Below, one piece after another: positions 15,701 through 26,247 of a DNA stretch of 45,000 nt (position 1 is its first letter; each line of letters starts with the position of its first letter). Position numbers and translations under genes: made by a program. The stretch covers positions 1 to 45,000 of the forward strand of contig OZ026564.1 in the NCBI GenBank assembly GCA_964020155.1. The letters run 5' to 3'. Below the pieces are notes generated by a model. That model was not told where the DNA came from and searched no databases. It worked only from the letters and a program-made list of their open reading frames with translations. The stretch is from Chondrilla cf. caribensis. Taxonomy: Eukaryota > Porifera > Demospongiae > Chondrillida > Chondrillidae.

Positions 15701-16588
15701 CTACCAGGTCCAGGAGTGTGTCTGTGCATTTGGATTTGAGCTATGATGCATCACGTGCACACAGGAGAGGCCGTGGTGACAAGACCAAAAATTGACATTT
15801 TTTGGGCTTGTCACCACGAGGCTTATAGCGCACTCAGGACAATCAGAATGCTTACCAAATTGTGTTGGGGAGTTAGGCATGGACACTAGGTAGCCCATGG
15901 TGACCAGCAAAGAAATATCAAGTTGCTTAGGTGATCACCCAAGGCGTAATACACGCATATATGAATCTACATACAAAGTATATACATTGGCAATAGGGGG
16001 AAATTTTGGTCGACATCAAAATGCAACTTTTTGCTATCAGAAGGTAGCTACCAGGTCCAGGAGTGTGTCTGTGCATTTGGATTTCAGCTATGATGCATCA
16101 CGTGCACACAGGAGAGGCCGTGGTGACAAGACCAAAAATTGACATTTTTTTGCTTGTCACCACGAGGCTTATAGCGCACTCAGGACAATCAGAATGCTTA
16201 CCAAATTGTGTTGGTGAATTAGGCATGGACACTAGGTAGCCCTTGGTGACCAGCAAAGAAATATCAAATTGCTTAGGTGATCACCCAAGGCGTAATACAC
16301 GCATATATGAATCTACATACAAAGTATATACATTGGCAATAGGGGGAAATTTTGGTCGACATCAAAATGCAACTTTTTGCTATCAGAAGGTAGCTACCAG
16401 GTCCAGGAGTGTGTCTGTGCATTTGGATTTCAGCTATGATGCATCACGTGCACACAGGAGAGGCCGTGGTGACAAGACCAAAAATTGACATTTTTTTGCT
16501 TGTCACCACGAGGCTTATAGCGCACTCAGGACAATCAGAATGCTTACCAAATTGTGTTGGTGAATTAGGCATGGACACTAGGTAGCCC

Positions 16589-18950
16589 ATGGTGACCAGC
16601 AAAGAAATATCAAATTGCTTAGGTGATCACCCAAGGCGTAATACACGCATATATGAATCTACATACAAAGTATATATATTGGCAATAGGGGGAAATTTTG
16701 GTCGACATCAAAATGCATCTTTTTGCTATCAAAAGGTAGCTACCAGGTCCAGGAGTGTGTCTGTGCATTCGGATTTCAGCTATGATGCATCACGTGCACA
16801 CAGGAGAGGCCGTGGTGACAACTCAAAAAATTGACATTTTTTGGGCTTGTCACCACGAGGCTTATAGCGCACTCAGGACAATCAGAATGCTTACCAAATT
16901 GTGTTGGTGAGTTAGGCATGGACACTAGGTAGCCCATGGCGACTAGTAAAGAAATATCAAATTGCTTAGGTGATCACCACAAGGCGTAATACACTTATTT
17001 ATGAATCTACATACAAAGTATATATATTGGCAATAGGGGGAAATTTTGGTCGACATCAAAATGCAACTTTTTGCTATCAAAAGGTAGCTACCAGGTCCAG
17101 GAGTGTGTCTGTGCATTCGGATTTCAGCTATGATGCATCACGTGCACACAGGAGAGGCCGTGGTGACAACTCAAAAAATTGACATTTTTTGGGCTTGTCA
17201 CCACGAGGCTTATAGCGCACTCAGGACAATCAGAATGCTTACCAAATTGTGTTGGTGAGTTAGGCATGGACACTAGGTAGCCCATGGCGACTAGTAAAGA
17301 AATATCAAATTGCTTAGGTGATCACCACAAGGCGTAATACACTTATTTATGAATCTACATACAAAGTATATATATTGGCAATAGGGGGAAATTTTGGTCG
17401 ACATCAAAATGCAACTTTTTGCCATCAAAAGGTAGCTACCAGGTCCAGGAGTGTGTCTGTGCATTCGGATTTCAGCTATAATGCATCACGTGCACACAGG
17501 AGAGGCCGTGGTGACAAGACCAAAAATTGACATTTATTGGGCTTGTCACCACGAGGCTTATAGCGCACTCAGGACAATCAGAATGCTTACCAAATTGTGT
17601 TGGTGAATTAGGCATGGACACTAGGTAGCCCATGGTGACCAGCAAAGAAATATCAAATTGCTTAGGTGATCACCCAAGGCGTAATACACGCATATATGAA
17701 TCTACATACAAAGTATATACATTGGCAATAGGGGGAAATTTTGGTCGACATCAAAATGCATCTTTTTGCTATCAAAAGGTAGCTACCAGGTCCAGGAGTG
17801 TGTCTGTGCATTCGGATTTCAGCTATGATGCATCACGTGCACACAGGAGAGGCCGTGGTGACAACTCAAAAAATTGACATTTTTTGGGCTTGTCACCACG
17901 AGGCTTATAGCGCACTCAGGACAATCAGAATGCTTACCAAATTGTGTTAATGAGTTAGGCATGGACACTAGGTAGCCCTTGGTGACCAGCAAAGAAATAT
18001 CAAATTGCTTAGGTGATCACCACAAGGCGTAATACACTTATTTATGAATCTACATACAAAGTATATATATTGGCAATAGGGGGAAATTTTGGTCGACATC
18101 AAAATGCATCTTTTTGCTATCAAAAGGTAGCTACCAGGTCCAGGAGTGTGTCTGTGCATTCGGATTTCAGCTATGATGCATCACGTGCACACAGGAGAGG
18201 CCGTGGTGACAACTCAAAAAATTGACATTTTTTGGGCTTGTCACCACGAGGCTTATAGCGCACTCAGGACAATCAGAATGCTTACCAAATTGTGTTAATG
18301 AGTTAGGCATGGACACTAGGTAGCCCATGGTGACCAGCAAAGAAATATCAAATTGCTTAGGTGATCACCCAAGGCGTAATACACGCATATATGAATCTAC
18401 ATACAAAGTATATACATTGGCAATAGGGGGAAATTTTGGTCGACATCAAAATGCATCTTTTTGCTATCAAAAGGTAGCTACCAGGTCCAGGAGTGTGTCT
18501 GTGCATTCGGATTTCAGCTATGATGCATCACGTGCACACAGGAGAGGCCGTGGTGACAACTCAAAAAATTGACATTTTTTGGTCTTGTCACCACGAGGCT
18601 TATAGCGCACTCAGGACAATCAGAATGTTTACCAAATTGTGTTTGTGAGTTAGGCATGGACACTAGGTAGCCCATGGCGACTAGTAAAGAAATCTCAAAT
18701 TGCTTAGGTGATCACCCAAGGCGTAATACACTTATTTATGAATCTACATACAAAGTATATATATTGGCAATAGGGGGAAATTTTGGTCGACATCAAAATG
18801 CAACTTTTTGCTATCAAAAGGTAGCTACCAGGTCCAGGAGTGTGTCTGTGCATTCGGATTTCAGCTATGATGCATCACGTGCACACAGGAGAGGCCGTGG
18901 TGACAACTCAAAAAATTGACATTTTTTGGGCTTGTCACCACGAGGCTTAT
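16589..18950 (+). repeat. Satellite A variant block (CTATCAAAAGG / GACAACTCAAAAAA subtype)
   Basis: Within the main array about seven neighbouring monomers share variants rare elsewhere: CTATCAAAAGGTAGC instead of CTATCAGAAGG, a GCATTCGGATTTCAGC stretch, GGTGACAACTCAAAAAATTG in place of GGTGACAAGACC, and in several copies GGCGACTAGTAAAG and ACACTTATTTATG. One member (17318-17530) keeps the common GACAAGACC form. The patch looks like local homogenisation. Confidence 0.75.
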
Positions 18951-19339
18951 AGCGCACTCAGGACAATCAGAATGCTTACCAAATTGTGTTGGTGAATTAG
19001 GCATGGACACTAGGTAGCCCATGGTGACCAGCAAAGAAATATCAAATTGCTTAGGTGATCACCCAAGGCGTAATACACGCATATATGAATCTACATACAA
19101 AGTATATACATTGGCAATAGGGGGAAATTTTGGTCGACATCAAAATGCAACTTTTTGCTATCAGAAGGTAGCTACTAGGTCCAGGAGTGTGTCTGTGCAT
19201 TCGGATTTGACCTATGATGCATCACGTGCACACAGGAGAGGCCGTGGTGACAAGACAAAAATTGACATTTTTTGGGCTTGTCACCACGAGGCTTATAGCG
19301 CACTCAGGACAATCAGAATGCTTACCAAATTGTGTTGGT

Positions 19340-20108
19340 GAGTTTGGTATGGACACTGGGTAGCCCTTGGTGACCAGCAAAGAAATATCAAATTGCTTAG
19401 GTGATCACCACAAGGCGTATTACACGCATATATGAATGTACATACAAAGTATATACATTCTATTATATGTGGCACTGGGGGGAAATTTTGGTCCACATCA
19501 AAATGCATCCTTTTTGCTATCAGAAGGTAGCTACCAGGTCCAGGAGTGTGTCTGTGCAATTGGATTTCAGCTATGATGCATCACGTGCACACAGGAGAGG
19601 CCGTGGTGACAACTCAAAAAATTGACATTTTTTGGCTTGTCACCACGAGGCTTATAACGCACTCAGGACAATCAGAATGTTTACGAAATTGTGTTGGTGA
19701 GTTTGGCATGGACACTGGGTAGCCCTTGGTGAACAGAAAAGAAATCTCAAATTGCTTAGGTGATCACCACAAGGCGTATTACACGCATATATGAATGTAC
19801 ATACAAAGTATATACATTCTATTATATGTGGCACTGGGGGGAAATTTTGGTCCACATCAAAATGCATCTTTTTTGCTATCAGAAGGTAGCTACTAGGTCC
19901 AGGAGTGTGTCTGTGTAATCGGATTTGAGCGATAATGCATCACGTGCACACAGGAGAGGCCGTGGTGACAACTTAAAAAATTGACATTTTTTGGCTTGTC
20001 ACCACGAGGCTTATAGTGCACTCAGGACAATCAGAATGCTTACGGAATTGTGTTGGTTCATGAGTTGACATTGACACTGGGTAGCCCTTGGTGACCAGAC
20101 AAGAAATC
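19340..20108 (+). repeat. Satellite A2 subfamily at the right edge of the main array
   Basis: The last two or so monomers carry ATTCTATTATATGTGGCACTGGGG in place of the ATTGGCAATAGGGG segment, with GAATGTACATAC instead of GAATCTACATAC. The same A2 form recurs next to every B or C block in the window. The array ends near 20108, where A sequence changes directly into family B. Confidence 0.85.
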
Positions 20109-23100
20109 GTTACTCGATACTCTCCATTGAAAAAATTGAAAAATATTAAGCACCTTCCAATGTAGTTGGGGTTAAGGGTCACCTATTGAGATGGGAATTG
20201 TTTCAGAAGTTAGTTCACGTCCCTGCCTAGATCTGTCTGAAATATCAAGTTGACACGCCCCCTCCCCATTAGCTGTGCAAAAAGGTGCTTAGCGTTTTAT
20301 CTCCTATACTCTCCTATACATTGAAAAAAATATTAAGCACCTTCCAATGTAGTTGGAGTTACGGGTCACCTATTGAGATGGGAATTGTTTCAGAAGTTAG
20401 TTCACGTCCCTAGCTAGGTCTGTCTAAAATATCAAGTCGACATGTCCCCTCTCTCATGAGCTATGCAAAAAGGTGCTTAGCATTTTCTCTCCTATACTCT
20501 CCCATACATTGAAAAAATATTAAGCACCTTCCAATGTAACTGGGATTAAGGGTCACCTATTGAGATGGGAATTGTTTCAGAAGTTAGTTCACGTCCCTAC
20601 CTAGCTCTGTCTAAAATATCAAGTTGACACGCCCCCTCTCTCATGAGCTATGCAAAAAGGTGCTTAGCATTTTCTCCCCTATACTCTCCCATACATTGAA
20701 AAAATATTAAGCACCTTCCAATGTAACTGGGGTTAAGGGTCACCTATTGAGATGGGAATTGTTTCAGAAGTTAGCTCACATCCCCAGCTAGGTCTGTCTA
20801 AAATATCGCGTTGACACGTCCCCTCCCTCATGAGCTATGAAAAAAGGTGCTTAGCGTTTTATCTCCTATACTCTCCCATACATTGAAAAAATATTAAGCA
20901 CCTTCCAACGTAGCTGGGGTTAAGGGTCACCTATTGAGATGGGAATTGTTTCAGAAGTTAGTTCACGTCCCTCCCTAGATCTGTTTGAAATATCAAGTTG
21001 ACACGCCCCCTCCCTCATGAGCTATACAGAAAGGTGCTTAGCGTTTTCTCTCCTATACTCTCCCATACATTGAAATAATATTAAGCACCTTCCAATGTAG
21101 TTGGAGTTACAGGTCACCTATTGAGATGGGAATTGTTTCAGAAGTTAGTTCACGTTCCTAGCTAGGTCTGTCTAAAATATCAAGTTGACACGCCCCCTCT
21201 CTCATGAGCTATGAAAAAAGGTGCTTAGCATTTTATCTCCTATACTCTCCCATACATTGAAAAAAAATATTAAGCACCTTCCAATGTAGTTGGAGTTACG
21301 GGTCACCTATTGAGATGGGAATTGTTTCAGAAGTTAGTTCACGTCCCTCCCTAGATCTGTTTGAAATATCAAGTTGACACACCCCCTCTCTCATGAGCTA
21401 TGAAAAAAAGTGCTTAGCGTTTTATCTCCTATACTCTCCTATACATTGAAAAAGAAATTAAGCACCTTCCAATGTAGTTGGAGTTATGGGTCACCTATTG
21501 AGATGGGAATTGTTTCAGAAGTTAGTTCACGTTCTTAGCTAGGTCTGTCTAAAATATCAAGTTGACACGCCCCCTCTCTCATGAGCTATGAAAAAAAGTG
21601 CTTAGCGTTTTATCTCCTATACTCTCCTATACATTGAAAAAGAAATTAAGCACCTTCCAATGTAGTTGGAGTTAAAGGTCACCTATTGAGATGGGAATTG
21701 TTTCAGAAGTTAGTTCACGTCCCCAGCTAGGTCTGTCTAAAATATCAAGTTGACACGCCCCCTCTCTCATGAGCTATGAAAAAAAGTGCTTAGCGTTTTA
21801 TCTCCTATACTCTCCCATACATTGAAAAAGAAATTAAGCACCTTCCAATGTAGTTGGAGTTATGGGTCACCTATTGAGATGGGAATTGTTTCAGAAGTTA
21901 GTTCACGTCCCTAGCTAGGTCTGTCTAAAATATCAAGTTGACACGCCCCCTCCCTCATGAGCTATGAAAAAAGGTGCTTAGCATTTTCTCTCATATACTC
22001 TCCCATACATTGAAAAAAAATATTAAGCACCTTCCAATGTAGTTGGAGTTACGGGTCACCTATTGAGATGGGAATTGCTTCAGAAGTTAGTTCACGTCCC
22101 CAGCTAGGTCTGTCTAAAATATCAAGTTGACACGCCCCCTCTCTAATGAGCTATGAAAAAAGGTGCTTAGTGTTTTATCTCCTATACTCTCCTATACATT
22201 GAAAAAAATATTAAGCACCTTCCAATGTAGTTGGAATTACGGGTCACCTATTGAGATGGGAATTGTTTCAGAAGTTAGTTCACGTCCCCAGCTAGGTCTG
22301 TCTAAAATATCAAGTTGACACACCCCCTCTCTAATGAGCTATGAAAAAAGGTGCTTAGCGTTTTATCTCCTATACTCTCCCATACATTGAAAAAATATTG
22401 AGCACCTTCCAATGTAGTTGGGGTTACGGGTCACCTATTGAGATGGAAATTGTTTCAGAAGTTAGTTCACGTCCCTAGCTAGGTCTGTCTAAAATATCAA
22501 GTTGACACGCCCCCTCCCTCATGAGCTATGAAAAAAGGTGCTTAGCATTTTCTCTCATATACTCTCCCATACATTGAAAAAAAATATTAAGCACCTTCCA
22601 ATGTAGTTGGAGTTACGGGTCACCTATTGAGATGGGAATTGCTTCAGAAGTTAGTTCACGTCCCCAGCTAGGTCTGTCTAAAATATCAAGTTGACACGCC
22701 CCCTCTCTAATGAGCTATGAAAAAAGGTGCTTAGTGTTTTATCTCCTATACTCTCCCATACATTGAAAAAAATATTAAGCACCTTCCAATGTAGTTGGAA
22801 TTACGGGTCACCTATTGAGATGGGAATTGTTTCAGAAGTTAGTTCACGTCCCCAGCTAGGTCTGTCTAAAATATCAAGTTGACACACCCCCTCTCTAATG
22901 AGCTATGAAAAAAGGTGCTTAGCGTTTTATCTCCTATACTCTCCCATACATTGAAAAAATATTGAGCACCTTCCAATGTAGTTGGGGTTACGGGTCACCT
23001 ATTGAGATGGAAATTGTTTCAGAAGTTAGTTCACGTCCCTAGCTAGGTCTGTCTAAAATATCAAGTTGACACGCCCCCTCTCTCATGAGCTATGAAAAAA

Positions 23101-23700
23101 GGTGCTTAGCGTTTTATCTCCTATACTCTCCCATACATTGAAAAAAAATATTAAGCACCTTCCAATGTAGTTGGAGTTACGGGTCACCTATTGAGATGGG
23201 AATTGCTTCAGAAGTTAGTTCACGTCCCCAGCTAGGTCTGTCTAAAATATCAAGTTGACACGCCCCCTCTCTCATGAGCTATGAAAAAAGGTACTTAGCA
23301 TTTTCTCTCCTATACTCTCCTATACATTGAAAAAAATATTAAGCACCTTCCAATGTAGTTGGAGTTACGGGTCACCTATTGAGATGGGAATTGTTTCAGA
23401 AGTTAGTTCACGGCCCCAGCTAGGTCTGTCTAAAATATCAAGTCGACATGTCCCCTCTCTCACGAGCTATGCAAAAAGGTGCTTAGCATGTTCTCTCCTA
23501 TACTCTCCCATACATTGAAAAAAATATTAAGCACCTTCCAATGTAGTTGGAGTTACGGGTCACCTATTGAGATGGAAATTGCTTCAGAAGTTAGTTCACG
23601 TCCCTGCCTAGATCTGTCTGAAATATTAAGTCAACACGCTCCCTCCCCCATGAGCTATGTAAAAAGGTGCTTAGCGTTTTATCTCCTATACTCTCCCATA
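20109..23700 (+). repeat. Satellite B tandem array (about 19 monomers of ~188 bp)
   Basis: The monomer contains, in order, TTAGTTCACGTCCC, GCTAGGTCTGTCTAAAATAT, GTTGACACGCCCCCTC, a CATGAGCTATG segment, AAGGTGCTTAGC, a pyrimidine-rich CTCCTATACTCTCC tract, ATTAAGCACCTTCCAATG and GGGTCACCTATTGAGATGG. It shows no similarity to satellite A. Each monomer has an inverted pair AAGGTGCTTA/TAAGCACCTT, for example 20282-20291 with 20334-20343. Copies differ mainly by point changes and by the length of A runs. No gene is seen inside. Confidence 0.95.
21961..23088 (+). repeat. Higher-order repeat of satellite B (two 564-bp trimers)
   Basis: Three successive monomers starting near 21961 recur in the same order from 22525. 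Shared private variants include TCTCTCATATACTC, GGGAATTGCTTCAG, CTCTAATGAGC, GTGTTTTATC and ATATTGAGCACC. The 564-bp spacing is three monomers. Confidence 0.8.
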
Positions 23701-24158
23701 CACGCATATATGAATGTACATACAAAGTATATACATTCTATTATATGTGGCAGTGGGGGGAAATTTTGGTCGATATCAAAATGCATCTTTTTTGCTATCA
23801 GAAGGTAGCTACTAGGTCCAGGAGTGTGTCTGTACATTTGGATTTCAGCTATGATGCATCACATGCACACAAGAGAGGCCGTGGTGACAACTCAAAAAAT
23901 TGACATTTTTTGGCTTGTCACCACGAGGCTTATAGAGCACTCAGGACAATTAGAATGTTTACGAAATTGTGTTGGTGAGTTTGGCATGGACACTGGGTAG
24001 CCCTTGGTGACCAGCCAAGAAATCTCAAATTGCTTAGGTGATCACCACATGTGGCATATGGGCACTGGGGGGAATTTTTGGTCGACATCAAAATGCATCT
24101 TTTTTGTTATCAGAATGACTGTACTAGGTCAAGGAGTGTGTCTGTGCATTCGTATTTC
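23701..24158 (+). repeat. Satellite A2 remnant (about 1.3 monomers) between satellite B and duplicated unit 1
   Basis: Family B stops at CTCCCATA and A2 begins at CACGCATATATG. A full A2 monomer is followed by a shortened, diverged piece (CACATGTGGCATATGGGCACTGG...) that ends near 24158, where non-satellite sequence starts. Confidence 0.85.
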
Positions 24159-24260
24159 TCAAAGTTCCTGAGAAGATGGCCCTGCTGGTGTCAGAAGGAA
24201 AGGGGGTCACTTACACCTATGACACCGGTGGGAAATACAAAATGGCGTGTGCCGGTTGAC
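24159..24260 (+). pseudogene. Exon-like fragment of unrecognised origin (unit 1)
   Basis: On the plus strand the frame KVPEKMALLVSEGKG, followed by VTYTYDTGGKYKMACAG, is open from the satellite junction to a TGA near 24258. In unit 2 the same position reads CGA, so the stop is private to this copy. A related stretch, KLPEKTAMLVSEG, lies near 39638-39680. I do not recognise the family. It may be an exon remnant of a lost gene or chance. Confidence 0.3.
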
Positions 24261-24703
24261 GAGATACGTACCTAAATACCTGACCCATCATAGTATAATG
24301 CAGTGTGCTAGATTTGGTATACATAATATAACTTATTGTGCTGACATTGTGATAATAGATTATTGTACAACAGGTACTGGCAATAGTTCTATTTTGATGT
24401 GTGTGTTTGCAGTGCTACACAGAACTATTAATTTTGCATGTGGAGGTCTGTCTTGTTTCCCACCAGAACAAGTGGTACTCTGAGAGCAGATGTAATACTT
24501 GAGTACGATAATCACAGTGGATCACATAATGATGCACTCACTGGTTACTACCGGTCATGTCCAGTATCTTGTCATGAATGATCTTCACTACTTCAAAACT
24601 GAACACAAAGCAAGTGAACATATTCTATCAGTTAATATACCTCAACCCATACCCTACACAACCACACCTCGAAGATGCAATTTGGTAATATCTTCTCTTT
24701 GCA

Positions 24704-24775
24704 GAGGAATACTGCTATGTCCCTTACAGTGTTCGCGCATTCTCCGACGAAGTTTCTATCACAGGAAAGCAATAA
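24704..24775 (+). pseudogene. Possible second exon-like fragment (unit 1)
   Basis: A splice-acceptor-like TCTTCTCTTTGCAG is followed by a frame reading EYCYVPYSVRAFSDEV and then SITGKQ before a TAA. It is conserved in unit 2 (36714-36785). It could belong with the fragment at the left end of the unit, but no family is recognised and no donor site is convincing. Confidence 0.2.
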
Positions 24776-25202
24776 TACACATACAGTCAGGAATGTAGGA
24801 AAACTTGACATACCCTCGGGTTTTATAGTATTAAAAACAAAAGACTTTGTAAGGCTCCCTTGCCGTAGCTACGAGCTACGTAGCTCCACCATCTTCGAGT
24901 ATATTCGAATTTATGAGGAAATACTGCAACATCATATAATATGCATTCCTACGCGTAACTACTACAGTGAATTTATATTATTTCTATTGTGCGAACAAAA
25001 TGGCCGATTTCAAAACGCCGACAATTAGGATTTGGGCTAGAATTTGAGTGCAAAGACTTCAACGAACTTTAAATCTTCACCGAAGGTTCTTCTAAACCTA
25101 TTAGAGACGATCAAGTGATTCGAGTGCCTGTGGGTGGCCTATTCTCCGAATTGAACATTGAGGGCAACTTTAAATAGCGCAGATAATAATAATAAAATAG
25201 AT

Positions 25203-25494
25203 AGGTCACGGTGGCGGGGTGGTCAGGTGACACGACTCTAGGCTCCAGGTCGCGGGTTCGAATCCTCAAAAGGACGGTTTTTTTCTCTGAAAAAAAATAG
25301 CTCACTTCCTGGTGGTCAGTCGCATACTCTCTACAAAGAACCGTAGGGGGGAGCTTTGGGACTCGCGGCTGACCTCCCAGCTAGAATAGTGTCTTCTGCA
25401 TTCGTGGAATGACGCAAGTACACAGTCTCTGTGGAAAGTCCCTGTAAAGCTCTTCATATATAGGTGTCTTTGACCCTGAGTGGGTGACTTTTTT
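25203..25494 (+). mobile_element. tRNA-derived SINE, copy 1
   Basis: An A-box-like TGGCGGGGTGG (25212-25222) and a perfect B-box GGTTCGAATCC (25255-25265) lie 32 nt apart, as in a tRNA-type RNA polymerase III promoter. The body continues through CTTCCTGGTGGTCAGTCGC and GGCTGACCTCCCAGCTAG to TTTGACCCTGAGTGGGTGAC and a T run. The sequence upstream is ATAATAATAATAAAATAG. The tRNA-like head does not close into a plausible acceptor stem, so it is not an active tRNA gene. The 3' limit is set by where the units stop sharing sequence. Confidence 0.75.
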
Positions 25495-25534
25495 ATTAAT
25501 TACAAATCCGACAATTTCTTCATTATAATACAGT

Positions 25535-25955
25535 ATTTTGATATTTAAACAAATTATGGACAACATAAGGTTGGAAAGAGTGAAAGCTATTGCTACACCC
25601 ACATACTACCATTTTAACTAATATTTATTATGTAATTATGTGTTTATTTTAATTGTCAATAACGAGTATTTATGGCCTAAATAAGTATACCCAACTTAAC
25701 CTAAGTGACAGTCGATTAGAACAGAGGGAATGGGTATATCCTGTGAATGTGTAAAAGGGGTGGGTCCTGTATTGATGTTACGGCGTTAAAATCAAGATGC
25801 TGATTGTCCCACATGTAGATAAATTTGATATTAATTTTTACAAAGCCAAAAGGTTTCAAAATGAAAGTATCAGTCACCTTTATCAGTTTGGAACACTTAC
25901 GTATGTTTGCAACAATTTCAACTGTGGAATAATATGACTGAATCAACTTTTTACA
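25535..25955. other. AT-rich block present only in duplicated unit 1
   Basis: Unit 2 passes from a CTTCATT...ATACAG stretch straight to TTTTTATTAATAAGTAGAATGG, whereas unit 1 has about 400 extra bases between these points. The block is AT-rich. I see no terminal inverted repeats, no convincing coding frame and no tandem structure. It is either an insertion here or a deletion in unit 2. Confidence 0.6.
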
Positions 25956-26086
25956 TTTTATTAATAAGTAGAATGGTAAATTCAAAAGTTCTCAATTCTT
26001 GTTACTGTCAATGCAAAGAACTGTGATATTTCTCTGGAAGTGTTTGGAGAAGACCTGCAGGAAGGCAAGAGCAGAGCATTCACATT

Positions 26087-26247
26087 TTACATACCAGCTA
26101 CAGGTATGCCCCTGTGGACCCTCTCACCTCGGTCCTTCAATACTGTCCTACTATAAACAGTTTGGAGAAGTACCTCTGGAGAGTTAAAAATATGTTCACA
26201 ACGATTTGACTATTTCACTGGACACTGCTGACCTGTCCTGAATCACA
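26087..26247 (-). pseudogene. Truncated 3' end of the cysteine synthase gene
   Basis: On the minus strand this matches the last two exons of the gene at 37694-39517. It covers the final 15 bases of the penultimate exon (26247-26233), the intron, and the last exon (26175-26087). In the last exon two extra bases (TTTATAG against TTTAG) shift the frame, so after RYFSKLF the reading is VGQY-like and stops. The homology ends abruptly at 26247 and satellite A follows with GGTCCAGGAG. Everything upstream of that is absent, so this is a dead fragment. Its splice acceptor (CTCTCCAG) and the normal stop triplet (26089-26087) are still visible. Confidence 0.9.

Larger units (their letters stand above)
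1..20108 (+). repeat. Satellite A, main tandem array (about 58 monomers of ~347-350 bp)
   Basis: Head-to-tail monomers recur every 347-350 bp without unrelated spacers. Each holds the same ordered landmarks: GGTGATCACC, a CATATATG/GTATATAC block, a run of G followed by AAATTTTGG, CTATCAGAAGGTAGCTACC, TGATGCATCA overlapping CACGTG, a stem-loop, and a TTAGGCATGGACACTAGG segment. Length differences come mainly from the form around GTATATA (ACATTGGCAATAG in 347-bp copies, TATATATTGGTAATAG in 350-bp copies). Neighbouring copies differ at only a few percent of positions. Every monomer has short open frames on both strands, but they follow sequence conservation and lack any recognisable domain, so I call no genes here. 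The length is close to two nucleosome repeats (inference). The array runs off the left edge of the window. Confidence 0.97.
24159..26247 (+). repeat. Duplicated unit 1 (segmental copy of the cysteine synthase 3' flank)
   Basis: From about 23750 to 25530 this segment matches 35760-37540 at a constant offset of 12010 bp with only scattered single-base differences. After a block of about 400 bp found only here, the match resumes to 26247. It holds exon-like fragments, a SINE and a broken 3' end of the cysteine synthase gene. Both ends abut satellite A. Because the other copy is joined to the intact gene, this one is probably the derived copy (inference). Confidence 0.9.

Noticed and set aside
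24675..25028. 117-codon plus-strand frame, repeated at 36685-37038
   Set aside because: It is kept in both copies only because the units are nearly identical; no domain, no family similarity, and no intact counterpart in the third spacer copy.
25203..25280. Functional tRNA gene
   Set aside because: Only the A- and B-box regions are tRNA-like; no convincing acceptor stem or anticodon arm forms, and the sequence continues into a SINE body.
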